Shown: in pieces, positions 1 to 7,642 of the stretch | Layout: each line of letters opens with the position of its first letter | Numbering within the stretch: position 1 is the first letter of the stretch | Assembly (NCBI GenBank): GCA_910592005.1 | Contig: CAJVPP010003776.1 | Span: 1-10,791, forward strand | Length of the DNA stretch: 10,791 nt | From: Funneliformis mosseae | Taxonomy: Eukaryota; Glomeromycota; Glomeromycetes; Glomerales; Glomeraceae | Reading direction: 5' to 3' | Notes under the pieces: generated by a model | Databases searched by the model: none | What the model saw: only the letters and a program-made list of their open reading frames with translations | What the model was told of the DNA's origin: nothing | Translations under genes and position numbers: made by a program

Positions 1-329
1 ATTTAATCAAAACAATAAACAAATATCCCTTTAAAGCAACTGCTAACCTATTCGGTATAAAAATCACATGGCTAATAGCTTATAAAAAATTTATTTAAAT
101 TTTTATTTTTAAGTCATGCAATATTTTTGTCCCCCCCCTCCCGGTACTTTTACTAATGAAATTTTTGGAATATTCTTTTAAAAATTCTCAAATAAATTTA
201 TGCCATGATCGGCCTAGTAGTTAACGTGCGCTCAATCGCTCATACAAAAATATATTTTTTTTAAACAAGGTAAGCTGTCAGTTTTGTCAATGCATTATGA
301 GCTCTATAAACCACAACTTGGTTGAAAAC
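1..329. other. AT-rich intergenic DNA with a C-run
   Basis: No gene is seen. A C-rich run CCCCCCCTCCC lies near 131-142. At about 208-240 a stretch (CGGCCTAGTAGTTAACGTGC) resembles a tRNA D-arm / polymerase III A box, but no B box follows at the expected distance. Confidence 0.5.
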
Positions 330-535
330 GAAGGGCGACTGCGACAGACTTTTGAACTGTCGGAAGCCAAAACTGGCGAGTCATTTTTGAATGGCCGGCT
401 TGGAGTAAAGGTAGCATATGCACTGCACCAGATTGTGAAGTGGTGGTAAAGCACAGAAGGCGACTGCGACAGACTTTTGAGCTGTCGGAAGCTAAATTTA
501 GCGAGTCATTTTTACATGACCGGCTTGAAGTGACA
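330..535. repeat. Two-copy direct repeat, about 76 bp per copy, period about 125 bp
   Basis: Copy 1 lies at 330-406 and copy 2 at 456-531. Both start with GAAGG(G)CGACTGCGACAG and end with CCGGCTTG(A/G)AGT. The copies differ mainly by transitions and by one extra G in copy 1. The segment is visibly richer in G and C than everything around it. Copy 2 can be read on the plus strand without stops for about 30 codons and copy 1 for about 40, but a stop lies between them and the two copies are in different frames, so coding is not established. The minus-strand ORF across 304-543 reads the two copies in different frames and is probably not a gene. Confidence 0.7.
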
Positions 536-746
536 GACACCATTTTTTGTTATTTCTTTATAAAATCTTATTAAATCAAAACTAACCCATTTTTATTATT
601 TTTATTCTGAGCGTTTCAATGAAAAAGTTTTTACAATAAAACTAGAATATAACAGCAGAAGCCACAGCAAAGGGCCTGTTGATTAGATCATACCATCATG
701 GAATGCGACAAATGATATGCTTTAACACTAACTGCACTTTTTTACA

Positions 747-1012
747 TCACCAAATATAAAAAGACGAGATAGCAGACGAAATATATGATGCTATCAAAGA
801 GGGAGGGAGTACGCGGATCCTAGGCCATTTAATGCGAGTCTCAGCATCTATTTCAGACTTTTTATAAACTTCTACACCTAATTTATTTTTATTACTATTG
901 CTATCTACGAGATTCTCACCCCACACTAGATTTCCAAAATAAATTTTCCCACACATATCTACAGAATTTTCGTCTATATCACTCTCACCCGCACAGACTA
1001 TATAAAAGATTA
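747..1012 (-). CDS. 3' part of an ORF split by the Tc1 element; unknown protein
   Basis: This minus-strand frame is open for 88 codons up to the stop at 747-749. It reads through motifs such as IYFGNLVWGENLV and RIKWPRIRVLPPSL, which look protein-like in composition (Trp, Pro, Cys, charged residues) and are unusual for random AT-rich DNA. An ATG at 1038-1040 lies inside the transposon terminal repeat and is an artefact of the insertion. If the transposon and one TA duplication are removed, the frame continues without interruption into 2646-2697, giving an ORF of about 105 codons that starts at the ATG at 2695-2697. I do not recognise the family. No stop codon has accumulated here, unlike in the inserted element. 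It could be an exon of a larger gene. Confidence 0.5.
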
Positions 1013-1040
1013 CATTCCCGTGCAAAAAGTTTAGGACCAC
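1013..1040 (+). repeat. Left terminal inverted repeat of the Tc1 element
   Basis: The 28 bases pair with 2616-2643 in inverted orientation with five mismatches, all transitions. The preceding TA (1011-1012) is one copy of the target-site duplication. Confidence 0.9.
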
Positions 1041-1430
1041 ACGATAAATTGTAAAACAAATGGTTTTTCTAAATAACTAACATTTTATTAAGCTATAAAA
1101 AGTTATTTTTTTAATATTATTTGTAAGTAACAAATAAAACATTAGAAATTTAATAAGCATCATTTTGCTGATCATTATTAATTATATTTAAGGCACGTGA
1201 CTTTTCGTGAATAAAAAAAATAATTCGTATAATTATATTTATTTAAATCATAATTATTAAAAAGCATTTAATTTATGCAACAAAAAAAAAGGAACCCGAA
1301 AACCCATACAATTGATAGAATTAATATATACTAAAGTTTCTTTAGTAAAAAAGGAATAATTTTCAATAAAAAAATGAAAAAAAAATTATTTCTTGATATT
1401 TACTTTTATAAAATGTGATAAAAGTATTTA

Positions 1431-2467
1431 TTAATATCTTGTGGGATAGCTGCGGGCTTTTATCACTGCTTCTACTCGACGATTCATGCTTTCAACAAGA
1501 TTTTGGTAAATTTCATCTGAAATCTCTAACCAACATTGTTGAAGAAGTTCTTCTAATTCCCTCACATTCCTTGGATTTTTTTGCTTTAATCGGATTCGAC
1601 GCTTAAGCTCATCTCATAACTGCTTTATGGAATTAAGATCGGGACTTTGTCCTGGCTAAGGTAACCAAGTTATATCCATTTCTTCAATAAAGTTTCATGT
1701 TCATTCACTTGTGTGAATTGGTGCATTATCTTGTTGAAACAAATATTCTCCATTTTGTTCTTCAAATTCCTCTAAAAATGTGACTAAATGGTAGCCAAGG
1801 ATCTCTTGAATATATCTTTCACTATTTATCTGACCATCAACCCTTATCAAAGGACCTAACCCATATCAGGAAAAGCACCCCCACATCATAACTCCTCTAC
1901 CATCATGTTTTACAGTTGAAAATAAGCAAATAATATTGTATTTTTCTTTAGAAAGCCTCCAAACTCGAATTTTTCCATCATTCTGAAATAGAGTAAATCT
2001 AGACTCGTTACTTTACACAACTTTTTTCCAGTTATTTATAGTCTATAGATGCCTTTCACAAGCCTAATTTAAACAAATTTTTCGGTTATTCTCACTTACA
2101 TTAGGTTTTCTAAGGGCTATACGACTGTTATATCCCATTTCATATAATGTTTTTTTCATAATTCGCTTACATATTACATTTCCAGTAGACTCGATAAAAA
2201 TTTCTTTTATTTTTTCAACGGATTCACGTCAGTTTTTAACAATAATAGTCTTAAGATGACGCTGTCTCGTTCAATTACTTTTTTAGGACGTCCACTTCTA
2301 TTAGCAACAGAAATAGCACTCTTCTCACAGTATTTTGTTATTATATTATATACCGTCATTTTGCTATAACCTGTTTTTTTTGAAATAGCCCTTTCAGAGT
2401 TACCAGCTTCATAAAAGCCAATAACTTTATTACGTTCAAAATCTGTTAGTTTTTTTCTTTTAACCAT
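1431..2467 (-). pseudogene. Tc1-like DD34E transposase, dead (one frameshift, eight stops, two catalytic residues lost)
   Basis: In its active form this nuclear enzyme cuts and pastes the element at TA sites. The start at 2465-2467 opens with MVKRKKLTDFERN and an N-terminal helix-turn-helix (ERAISKKTGYSKMTVYNI), then a GRP linker (RSGRPKK). A frameshift in an A-run near 2215 changes frame. The catalytic core follows: SNESRF, GCFS, QQDNAPIHTS, SPDLN and DELKRR. The second catalytic Asp is present (1728-1730). The first is Asn (AAC, 2007-2009) and the terminal Glu is Lys (AAG, 1623-1625), with exactly 34 residues between positions two and three, so the family is DD34E. In-frame stops lie at 2064, 2043, 2013, 1866, 1701, 1695, 1656 and 1614, mostly where the family has Trp. 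The total length of about 345 codons is normal. An upstream in-frame ATG at 2534 adds a poor leader and is probably not used. Confidence 0.93.
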
Positions 2468-2615
2468 TTTATGGAAATAACAGAGAAATAAATATAAGAA
2501 AAAAAAATTTTTTGTGTGATGATCATCATTAAACAATATGTTATAAATAGTTTATTTTATTACACAAATAAATAAATATTTTCCAATTTATATATTGCTA
2601 TTGTAAATCTTAGAG

Positions 2616-2643
2616 GTAGTCCTAAACTTTTTGCATAAGAGTG
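2616..2643 (-). repeat. Right terminal inverted repeat of the Tc1 element
   Basis: This is the partner of 1013-1040. It contains CTTTTTGCATAAGAGTG and is followed by the second TA copy at 2644-2645. Confidence 0.9.
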
Positions 2644-2645
2644 TA

Positions 2646-2697
2646 TTTCCCGCAAGAAAACTTCTCTGAGATTAAGTAATTTTGAATCCACAAGCAT
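2646..2697 (-). CDS. 5' part of the ORF split by the Tc1 element
   Basis: This short minus-strand stretch begins with an ATG (2695-2697), reads MLVDSKLLNLREVFLRE, and runs into the right TA duplication of the transposon. Across the excised element its phase matches the frame at 747-1012 exactly. The frame is closed upstream by a stop at 2710-2712, so the ATG at 2695 is the only visible start unless an intron lies upstream. The identity of the protein is unknown. Confidence 0.45.
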
Positions 2698-2710
2698 AAA
2701 TTCGTAAGAT

Positions 2711-3074
2711 TAGCAACTGATATAAAAAAAAAATATTTCTGATTCACATTTACCGTTACTATTAATTTTTGTAACATTCCATTTCGCCTAAAATTTATTA
2801 CTTAATGCGATTTTTTTATTGCCAGTACAATATTGCACTAAATACTAAGAATTTGACATATGAAAATTTATTAAACACACTGGGCCAAATTTTGTTGATA
2901 TTAAGACATGTGATGAGATTCATGTAAATAGTTTTACTGCATATATTGTACGTGTGATTGTCAAAGATTTTCTCAGCAAAGATCAGAATGCCGATAAATA
3001 GCAAGAAGAGTAATATATCCATTTTATTTTAGAACATCTATAGAGACAGAAAAATCGATTAACATCGTGATGAC
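2711..3074. other. AT-rich segment between the split ORF and the broken-gene cluster
   Basis: Apart from the doubtful minus-strand ORF at 2816-3022, nothing is recognisable here. No repeat end or target-site duplication is visible that would mark the left edge of the cluster. Confidence 0.4.
2816..3022 (-). CDS. Small ORF with hydrophobic N-terminus; doubtful
   Basis: The 68-codon frame begins MDILLFLLFIGILIFAEK, which resembles a secretion signal or membrane anchor followed by a charged boundary. The remainder is AT-rich, without recognisable motifs. It lies upstream of, and in the same direction as, the ORF split by the Tc1 element, so it could be a first exon of that gene, but I cannot identify a convincing splice pair. 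Chance is the main alternative, since AT-rich DNA often yields Phe/Leu/Ile runs. Confidence 0.22.
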   Translation of the reverse strand: MDILLFLLFIGILIFAEKIFDNHTYNICSKTIYMNLITCLNINKIWPSVFNKFSYVKFLVFSAILYWQ

Positions 3075-3540
3075 ATGTCTCAAGAAGCTAACCAAGCAAT
3101 AAAAATCAATATACCTTATTATTGTTTTGTGAAATATAGGAGTTTGTTTAATCAAGGATATTATAATGATGTAAATAATGGTATGTTAGATTGGTTTTGA
3201 TTTTTTCGTTTTACTTGCACAAGGTGAATCAAAGGATTCACTAATCAGATCATTACCTTTTTATATAATTCACAGAATTGATTTTATTAAATGCTTTTGG
3301 AGAAATTACGTTAATATGATCACATCACGAAAATCTGATCAACAGACTCTCCTTAATTTAACAATAAAAGAATTTAATGCTACCTATATGTAAAGATCAT
3401 TAAGGGTCCTTTTACAATAATATACGTAATAATTTTAAAAATATGTGAGAAAGTTTGAGAATAAAATTTCTAAATCTTTGCTGGCAATCTTATTTGCCGA
3501 TCCAAATTTCCTAAATTACCCTGTATTAACATGCGAGTAA
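3075..3540 (+). pseudogene. Unrecognised protein, N-terminal part of a broken plus-strand gene
   Basis: From the ATG at 3075-3077 the frame reads MSQEANQAIKINIPYY and onward to DWF, stopping at 3198-3200. One base later (a T-run at 3195-3198) the reading continues in the +1 frame with DFFVLLAQGESKDSLIRSLP and RNYVNMITSRKSDQQTLLN to a TAA at 3391-3393. The same frame then shows five TAA codons in about 20 codons (3391-3438) and becomes open again (KFENKISKSLLAILFADP) to about 3540. Composition (Trp, Gln, Arg, His, alternating charge) argues for real coding ancestry. I do not recognise the family. It lies at the left edge of the broken-gene cluster and runs convergently towards the genes at 4252-6063. 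Confidence 0.45.
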
Positions 3541-3894
3541 TAAAAATTAGCACTGTATGTACATTGAATCATCACGAGAAAAAATATTTGACTACATTAC
3601 TCAGGTTACTTAGTGGCCTAAACGTCTTTTATTTGCAATACATTAAGCTAAAAAAATTACATGATGCGAGACTAGCCCTGAGTATATAATACTATTCTAT
3701 AACTTTAGACTATTTATTATACATGATTATTTTTTCGAACGATATTCATCTATTCTAGCTTAAGGCAAAAGAGACGTATTCACAATACATGCTATGTCAT
3801 ATAATAATTGTGAAGACTCTTCATACTTCTAACTAATAGAAGCAGGATCTACTGGTTAATCATATGATAAACTTTAATTTCAATGATAACTTAG

Positions 3895-4269
3895 AAAAAT
3901 CTTGATAAGAATTTTCCTAATATCAACTGCACATCTGATTCCAGTTTCTTTTGCATAAGCAATCCATGTGGTTTGAAAAAAAAAGAAATATATGAATATT
4001 TTTTCTTCTAGTCTAAACCATAATCACAAACTTGAATTTATTGCTTAAAGTGTTGCAGGTAAGACAATATTTTAACTTATCTTGGGATAGCAACTTCGCT
4101 AATTCAGGATCATAAGGGAACTGATTCCTATTTTTGTGGTACTATGAGCTATGTAATCTGTAATTCTCATATTTTCCATTGCAAATAAGGCATGATGAGC
4201 TTCACAGTTGAAGTGATGCAAAATTATAATTATCAATTTCCTAAAACTATTTCAGAATTTCAAGTATAG
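3895..4269 (+). pseudogene. Unrecognised Cys-containing protein fragment, probably the C-terminal part of the 3075 gene
   Basis: This is the same plus-strand phase as the second half of the 3075 gene. It reads NINCTSDSSFFCISNPCGL, then IYCLKCC, then LGIATSLIQDHKGTDSYF and QFPKTISEF, ending at the TAG 4267-4269. In-frame stops lie at 4009, 4021, 4033, 4060 and 4186. The spaced cysteines (CxxC and others) and the His-rich stretch before 4186 hint at metal binding, but no family is recognisable. Between about 3540 and 3895 the signal is ambiguous; a different frame is open for about 52 codons at 3531-3689. The 3' end overlaps the 3' end of the opposite-strand ORF at 4252-4526 by 18 bp, consistent with convergent genes. 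Confidence 0.33.
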
Positions 4270-4526
4270 GAAGTGTTCTAAGACTGATTTGATAATTAAT
4301 TTTGGATTAGATCTGGCTTTAAAAGTGATGGATCCTTTTTCTGGCTTTAAATTTATAACTTTTGATTCATGTATTTTTGTTAGTTGCCACAGCTCATTTT
4401 TAGTTTCTTTTTTATATCTTTTATATAATTTAAAATGAAACTTATCTGACAAAATACTTGGTAATCCACTTAATTTAGCGTACTAATTCAGATATTCGGC
4501 AATTAGTATTTATCAAACACAGTCAT
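4252..4526 (-). pseudogene. Small basic protein, unrecognised, one frameshift
   Basis: The frame KFHFKLYKRYKKETKNELWQ followed by KPEKGSITFKARSNP is open for 66 codons to 4252 and is rich in Lys, Trp and Pro, so it looks like genuine protein. Upstream the same frame continues (LSGLPSIL) through one TAG at about 4480 to an ILIAEYLN stretch. A better start, MTVFDKY, lies in another phase at 4524-4526, which implies a one-base shift around 4507-4512. Just upstream of that ATG is TATATAAAAAG (4531-4541). The gene lies 117 bp from the 3' end of the next minus-strand gene (4643-6063) in the same direction. The function is unknown. Confidence 0.42.
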
Positions 4527-4530
4527 TTTC

Positions 4531-4541
4531 CTTTTTATATA
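4531..4541 (-). promoter_or_regulatory. TATA-like sequence directly before the ATG at 4526
   Basis: On the minus strand this reads TATATAAAAAG and ends four bases before the ATG at 4524-4526. That is closer than usual for a cellular TATA box, so either the leader is extremely short, the true start is further in, or the match is by chance in AT-rich DNA. Confidence 0.2.
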
Positions 4542-4642
4542 AATGTAAGTTAATTTAATTTGGTAATAGTTAATATAAATTAGCTCTGTAAAAAAATAGT
4601 TTCTCAAGAAAAATGTAAATATAGTATTCTAAATAAATGGGA

Positions 4643-6063
4643 CTATGCAGTTATCTCAATTTTATGCTATTCATATTTAATAAGGTAAGATCTGGCTTTA
4701 TATTCACCTTCTATTTCTTCTTCATCATGACTTAATTCGCATAATGGGCAGATGTAGTTTCCGCATGATATCTTATCAGTAATCTCATAATAATCAAAAT
4801 TTTTACTACTATATTCTATATTTAAATTAGGATATTGATCCAATATCTTTTGCAGAAATAGGTGTGATCATAAACTAGACTCTCAGGTTAAGAAATAGGT
4901 GATACTACCTTGATATCAATTTTTTTCAAGGCAGATTCATTAGGAACTTGAGATTCAGTAGGTACAACTGAACTAGTGATATATGATAAGTCAGAATTTT
5001 TTTTATTACTTTATGAATTCAGTTTATAAAGTTGTGACTCCATATGAATGCTATAATCAAAGAACATATTATCTATAATATATTGAATGTCTTCATATAT
5101 CATTTTTGAGATAAAATCAGTGGAGAAGGAATGAATTCGATTTATTTTATCCATACCTATTGCATTAAAAAGTGTATAGAGCTTCTTAACCTACTCAATT
5201 CTTTTCTATAAAAGTGCATCAGAAGTAACTGCAGGAAGCTGAACTTTAACTTCTATATTTAGAATTCAACTGACCGTATTAGACTCCAGATCAACATGTT
5301 TTTCAGATGCGATCTCACCTCGCCTCTAGATAAGGGTCTTCCTAAATTAGCAGTAACAAAAGATAGCTTCTTGAGTCACATGATCAGCAAAGGTTACGGC
5401 ATCACAAAGTTTTTTATATAAAGAAAAAGGGGTAGCATTCCCATTTCTATGATATTAGCGCTTGAATCTGATTCTCTTTGAAAAGATACTGAAGGTATCG
5501 AATCATCTAGGGTCATTTTAGTATCCATCTTCTCTGTCACTTCTTGAATGAATTTTTCCCTTTGTTTTTTCTGATTTTCCTTACAAAGCATCCTTTTGTC
5601 AACTGAAATCTACTTATTCTTTTTAGAGAAAATGGTTTCCACTTTTACAAGCTTCTCCTGCCTAATTTTATCACTAACTATTTTCTTATTCATCTCACCC
5701 AGAAAGAGTTTATGGCCTTTTCTCTGATGATTTCGAATTGACAGATACTATTTCATTTGCTACTATAGAGTCTGATATGTCAGCAGGTTTTTTAGGAGAA
5801 GAATTCTTTCATGAATGCCTAGAATCTTCCTTCAACTTTGCAACTCTAACCTTAAGCTCAGCATTCTCAGCATCATATCTGACATTTTTAATATCACGTC
5901 TAGTATTCTCAATGGCAGTATCTATTCTAGCTTTTTCTAATTTCTCAATTCTATTCTTGAGCTCAGCCCTTAGCTTTGTAATCTCATCCTTGACCTTAAA
6001 TTCAGCATTCTCAATTATAAGTCTGACGTTTTTTTGCTTAAGTAAGTCAATCTCAGATGTCAT
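4643..6063 (-). pseudogene. Coiled-coil protein with C-terminal CPLC motif, Glomeromycotina multicopy family, broken
   Basis: The ATG at 6061-6063 opens MTSEIDLLKQKN and an 80-residue heptad-rich coiled coil with internal near-repeats (AEFKVKDEITKLRAEL, AELKVRVAKLKED). After a TGA (5809-5811) come a Ser-rich linker, a basic helix (MNKKIVSDKIRQEK), a helical domain (SLYKKLCDAVTFADHVTQEA; LYTLFNAIGMDKINRIHSFS; IYEDIQYIIDN), then LDQYPNLNIEYSSKNFDYY and NYICPLCELSHDEEEIEGEY, with the end at TAG 4643-4645. The length of about 470 codons fits what I remember of an uncharacterised family with many copies in Rhizophagus. At least three frameshifts (near 5720, 5450 and 4858) and about ten stops break it. 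The last stop (4667-4669) sits eight codons before the natural end. CPLC plus a later His suggests a small zinc site. Molecular function is not known; self-association through the coiled coil is inferred. Confidence 0.78.
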
Positions 6064-6586
6064 TTTCGAAAATAATTTTATACACTATATATTTACATTC
6101 AAAATAAAAAATTCACATAATTCCACTTTGTGAACTTAGTTTACAAAGTTTTTATCTTGGCAAAAGAATAATTTATTTATAAGAAAAAAAAGGATTTACA
6201 TCGATTTGAAATTTGCGGGTAGATAGGATATGCAAAAAAAATATAGCTAGGAATCCCCATTCTAAGGCTATGAACAAATTATCTATATTGATTTATATTT
6301 TAGTAAAGTACACGCACTAGAGCTAATATATGCTCTGATTCTAAAATGTCTGTCTTGGTAAATACATCATATAAAACACTTGGTCTATACTTTAAAGGAG
6401 TTAAATTCAGATGATGGAGAAATTTCATGAGTACGTTATTCCTTCAAGCTTTCATCTCTTTATGCCTTCAGCATAATTTTAATAGTTAGCATAAGGTAAG
6501 ATTATGCCAATTAGCTTTGAGTAAAATCTGCAATAGGCTTATTTTTCGTTAACCACTGCTAGTAAACTTCTTTCTGATATAATATT
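6064..6586. other. AT-rich segment with scattered coding fragments, unresolved
   Basis: Immediately upstream of the 6063 start, the minus strand carries TATA-like text (AATATATAGTGTATAAAATT). Short minus-strand stretches near 6340-6440, such as LKYRPSVLYDVFTKTDILES and EISPSSEFNSFKV, are open in different frames and may be leftovers of the gene whose readable start is at 6815. I cannot assign any of them. Confidence 0.3.
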
Positions 6587-6815
6587 TCAAATATGATAGG
6601 AAATGAAAGAAAGATATTGTCTTAATATTAGCGATTCATGTAAAGGCAGGATTAAAAGCCTTTCTTCTTTCTAATGCATATACCCTTCAAGTAGTAATTT
6701 ACGATATACTGGCTCATTTATAACTATCATGCGATTACTTTTGAGATTATAGATTTTTTTATGAGCTTTACCCTCAGGCTCGCGCTCTGTCAGTTGATCT
6801 AATATATCATAGCAT
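6587..6815 (-). pseudogene. Remnant with an NPxTxR...YxKLLxxGY-like motif
   Basis: The minus-strand frame reads LDQLTEREPEGKAHKK, then IYNLKSNRMIVINEPVYRKL and LLEGYMH, a TAG (about 6670), then KEERLLILP, remaining open to a TGA at 6587-6589. The core resembles the short NPxTxRxIxxxGxxYxxLL motif that I remember from many giant-virus proteins and from Rhizophagus multicopy proteins. Its role is unclear. A possible start ATG lies at 6813-6815 in a shifted phase. Weaker fragments in several frames continue down to about 6330, too broken to interpret. The gene diverges from the Cys/His-rich gene at 6921, leaving 105 bp between the two putative starts. Confidence 0.45.
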
Positions 6816-6920
6816 TAATATGAAAAGATAATTTATCTCAATATAATACCAATTAATTTAAATATATATTTTATTATAAAATTAAAAGTGAAAAAGGATT
6901 TTATATCCTAAAATACTTCT
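6816..6920. promoter_or_regulatory. Divergent intergenic region
   Basis: These 105 bp of nearly pure A/T separate the putative starts of two divergent broken genes (minus 6815 and plus 6921). Several TATA-like strings occur (for example AATATATATTTTATTATAAA and TTTTATATCC). A shared promoter is plausible from geometry alone. Confidence 0.3.
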
Positions 6921-7387
6921 ATGGCTCGCTTTATTTGTGCACATATCAAGAAGGATAATACTATTTGTGGAAATAAGTGTTGTGATCTCACAAGGTGTTA
7001 TAGATACTGGAGATTATATGAAAAAAATATAGAAAAAAACCCTGCCTTATTAGTAGTTGTCGTAAATATACTGTTTCTATTATAAGATATTGTCTCAAAC
7101 ACTCAGCCAGATTTCATTCGTTAAATTATCAGATGAGGTAGAAGTACGAGACTGAGATCTTTTAATCCACAAAGACCTCTGAATTACCAAATGAACCTCT
7201 TCGATTAAGAATCCCTGAAGCTTCAATTTCTAAGTCAGATGATAGTAATGTTTCAATCTGGGTCGAAATACTAGGTGATAGGGTTGTAATTAAAGGCCCA
7301 GTTCCAAAGTCATCCAGAATCTATAAAGCTCCAGTTTCTGAGTTAGATGATGAGAACAATGAGAGTTTTGGCTTTTTTAGTGATTAG
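6921..7387 (+). pseudogene. Small Cys/His-rich putative zinc-binding protein, broken
   Basis: The ATG at 6921-6923 opens MARFICAHIKKDNTICGNKC and CCDLTRCYRYW, with Cys at residues 6, 16, 20, 21 and 26. A one-base shift in the A-runs near 7025-7040 moves the reading to a second module, PCLISSCRKYTVSIIRYCLK followed by HS, with spacing C-x4-C-x10-C-x2-H. The frame then crosses a TAG (7139-7141) and a TAA (7163-7165) and continues as a Pro/Ser/acidic tail (RLRIPEASISKSDDSN; KGPVPKSSRIYKAP; SELDDENNESFGF) to the TAG at 7385-7387. Comparing the two modules, Tyr29 sits where His stands in the second, a C-to-T type change. The total of about 155 codons fits small Cys-rich proteins that I recall from Rhizophagus. 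Metal binding is inferred and no biochemical role is known. It is convergent with the helicase gene. Confidence 0.6.
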
Positions 7388-7642
7388 TAGTTAGCTCAAA
7401 ATTTGGAGCATTAGGAATCCTCTCTGAATTATCTGCTGAAAAGTAAGCAAAAAATATTATTTGTCGATTATTATATAAAATTTTGATAGAAGCCTATGTC
7501 TTAAAGTATGTGACTGTGTATCCTGACTGGAGCGAAAATTTTTTTAATGATACCTACCTGAATAAGTGTAGTCTTTTTCGTAATCTTATATAAAAAATTG
7601 GAAGAAGACTATACTTTTCTAGATATATATTCAGGTATAGCA
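7388..7642. other. Intergenic segment between convergent pseudogenes, with a 10-bp inverted repeat
   Basis: No coding signal is visible. TACCTGAATA (7555-7564) and TATTCAGGTA (7628-7637) are perfect inverted copies. An imperfect direct repeat links 7463-7497 and 7584-7616 (TTATATAAAA followed by GAAG and CTAT). Both lie where two transcripts would end, so 3'-end processing is a possible role, unproven. Confidence 0.4.

Larger units (their letters stand above)
1013..2643 (-). mobile_element. Complete but inactive Tc1/mariner DNA transposon, 1,631 bp
   Basis: The element is bounded by 28-bp terminal inverted repeats: the left end begins CATTCCCGTGCAAAAAG, and the right end, read inward on the minus strand, begins CACTCTTATGCAAAAAG. 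The repeats share TGCAAAAAGTTTAGGAC, and all five mismatches are transitions. A TA dinucleotide flanks each side (1011-1012 and 2644-2645), the standard target-site duplication of this superfamily. The interior holds one transposase pseudogene on the minus strand (1431-2467), a non-coding 390-bp segment next to the left end and about 150 bp next to the right end. The insertion splits an open reading frame. Trans-mobilisation by a related active copy is possible in principle because both ends survive. Confidence 0.95.

Noticed and set aside
128..145. C-run as a possible G-quadruplex on the minus strand
   Set aside because: It has only one long G-run with a single interruption; four separated G-tracts are not present.
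200..300. tRNA-derived SINE head suggested by an A-box-like stretch
   Set aside because: There is no B box (GGTTCGA-like) at the proper distance, no cloverleaf could be drawn, and no target-site duplication is visible.
304..543. Minus-strand ORF of 79 codons across the GC-richer repeat
   Set aside because: The two repeat copies are read in different frames, so the ORF is not built from a conserved coding unit.
1415..1606. Plus-strand ORF of 63 codons
   Set aside because: It is antisense to the C-terminal end of the transposase.
3531..3689. 52-codon plus-strand ORF beginning MRVIKISTVC
   Set aside because: It lies in a different phase from the flanking plus-strand gene and has no recognisable motif; it might be a shifted piece of that gene, but the evidence is too thin to call.
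5738..6133. Plus-strand ORF of 131 codons
   Set aside because: It is the antisense shadow of the coiled-coil gene on the minus strand; its Ser/Phe/Leu-rich text is what reverse-complemented Glu/Lys/Arg-rich coiled coil gives.
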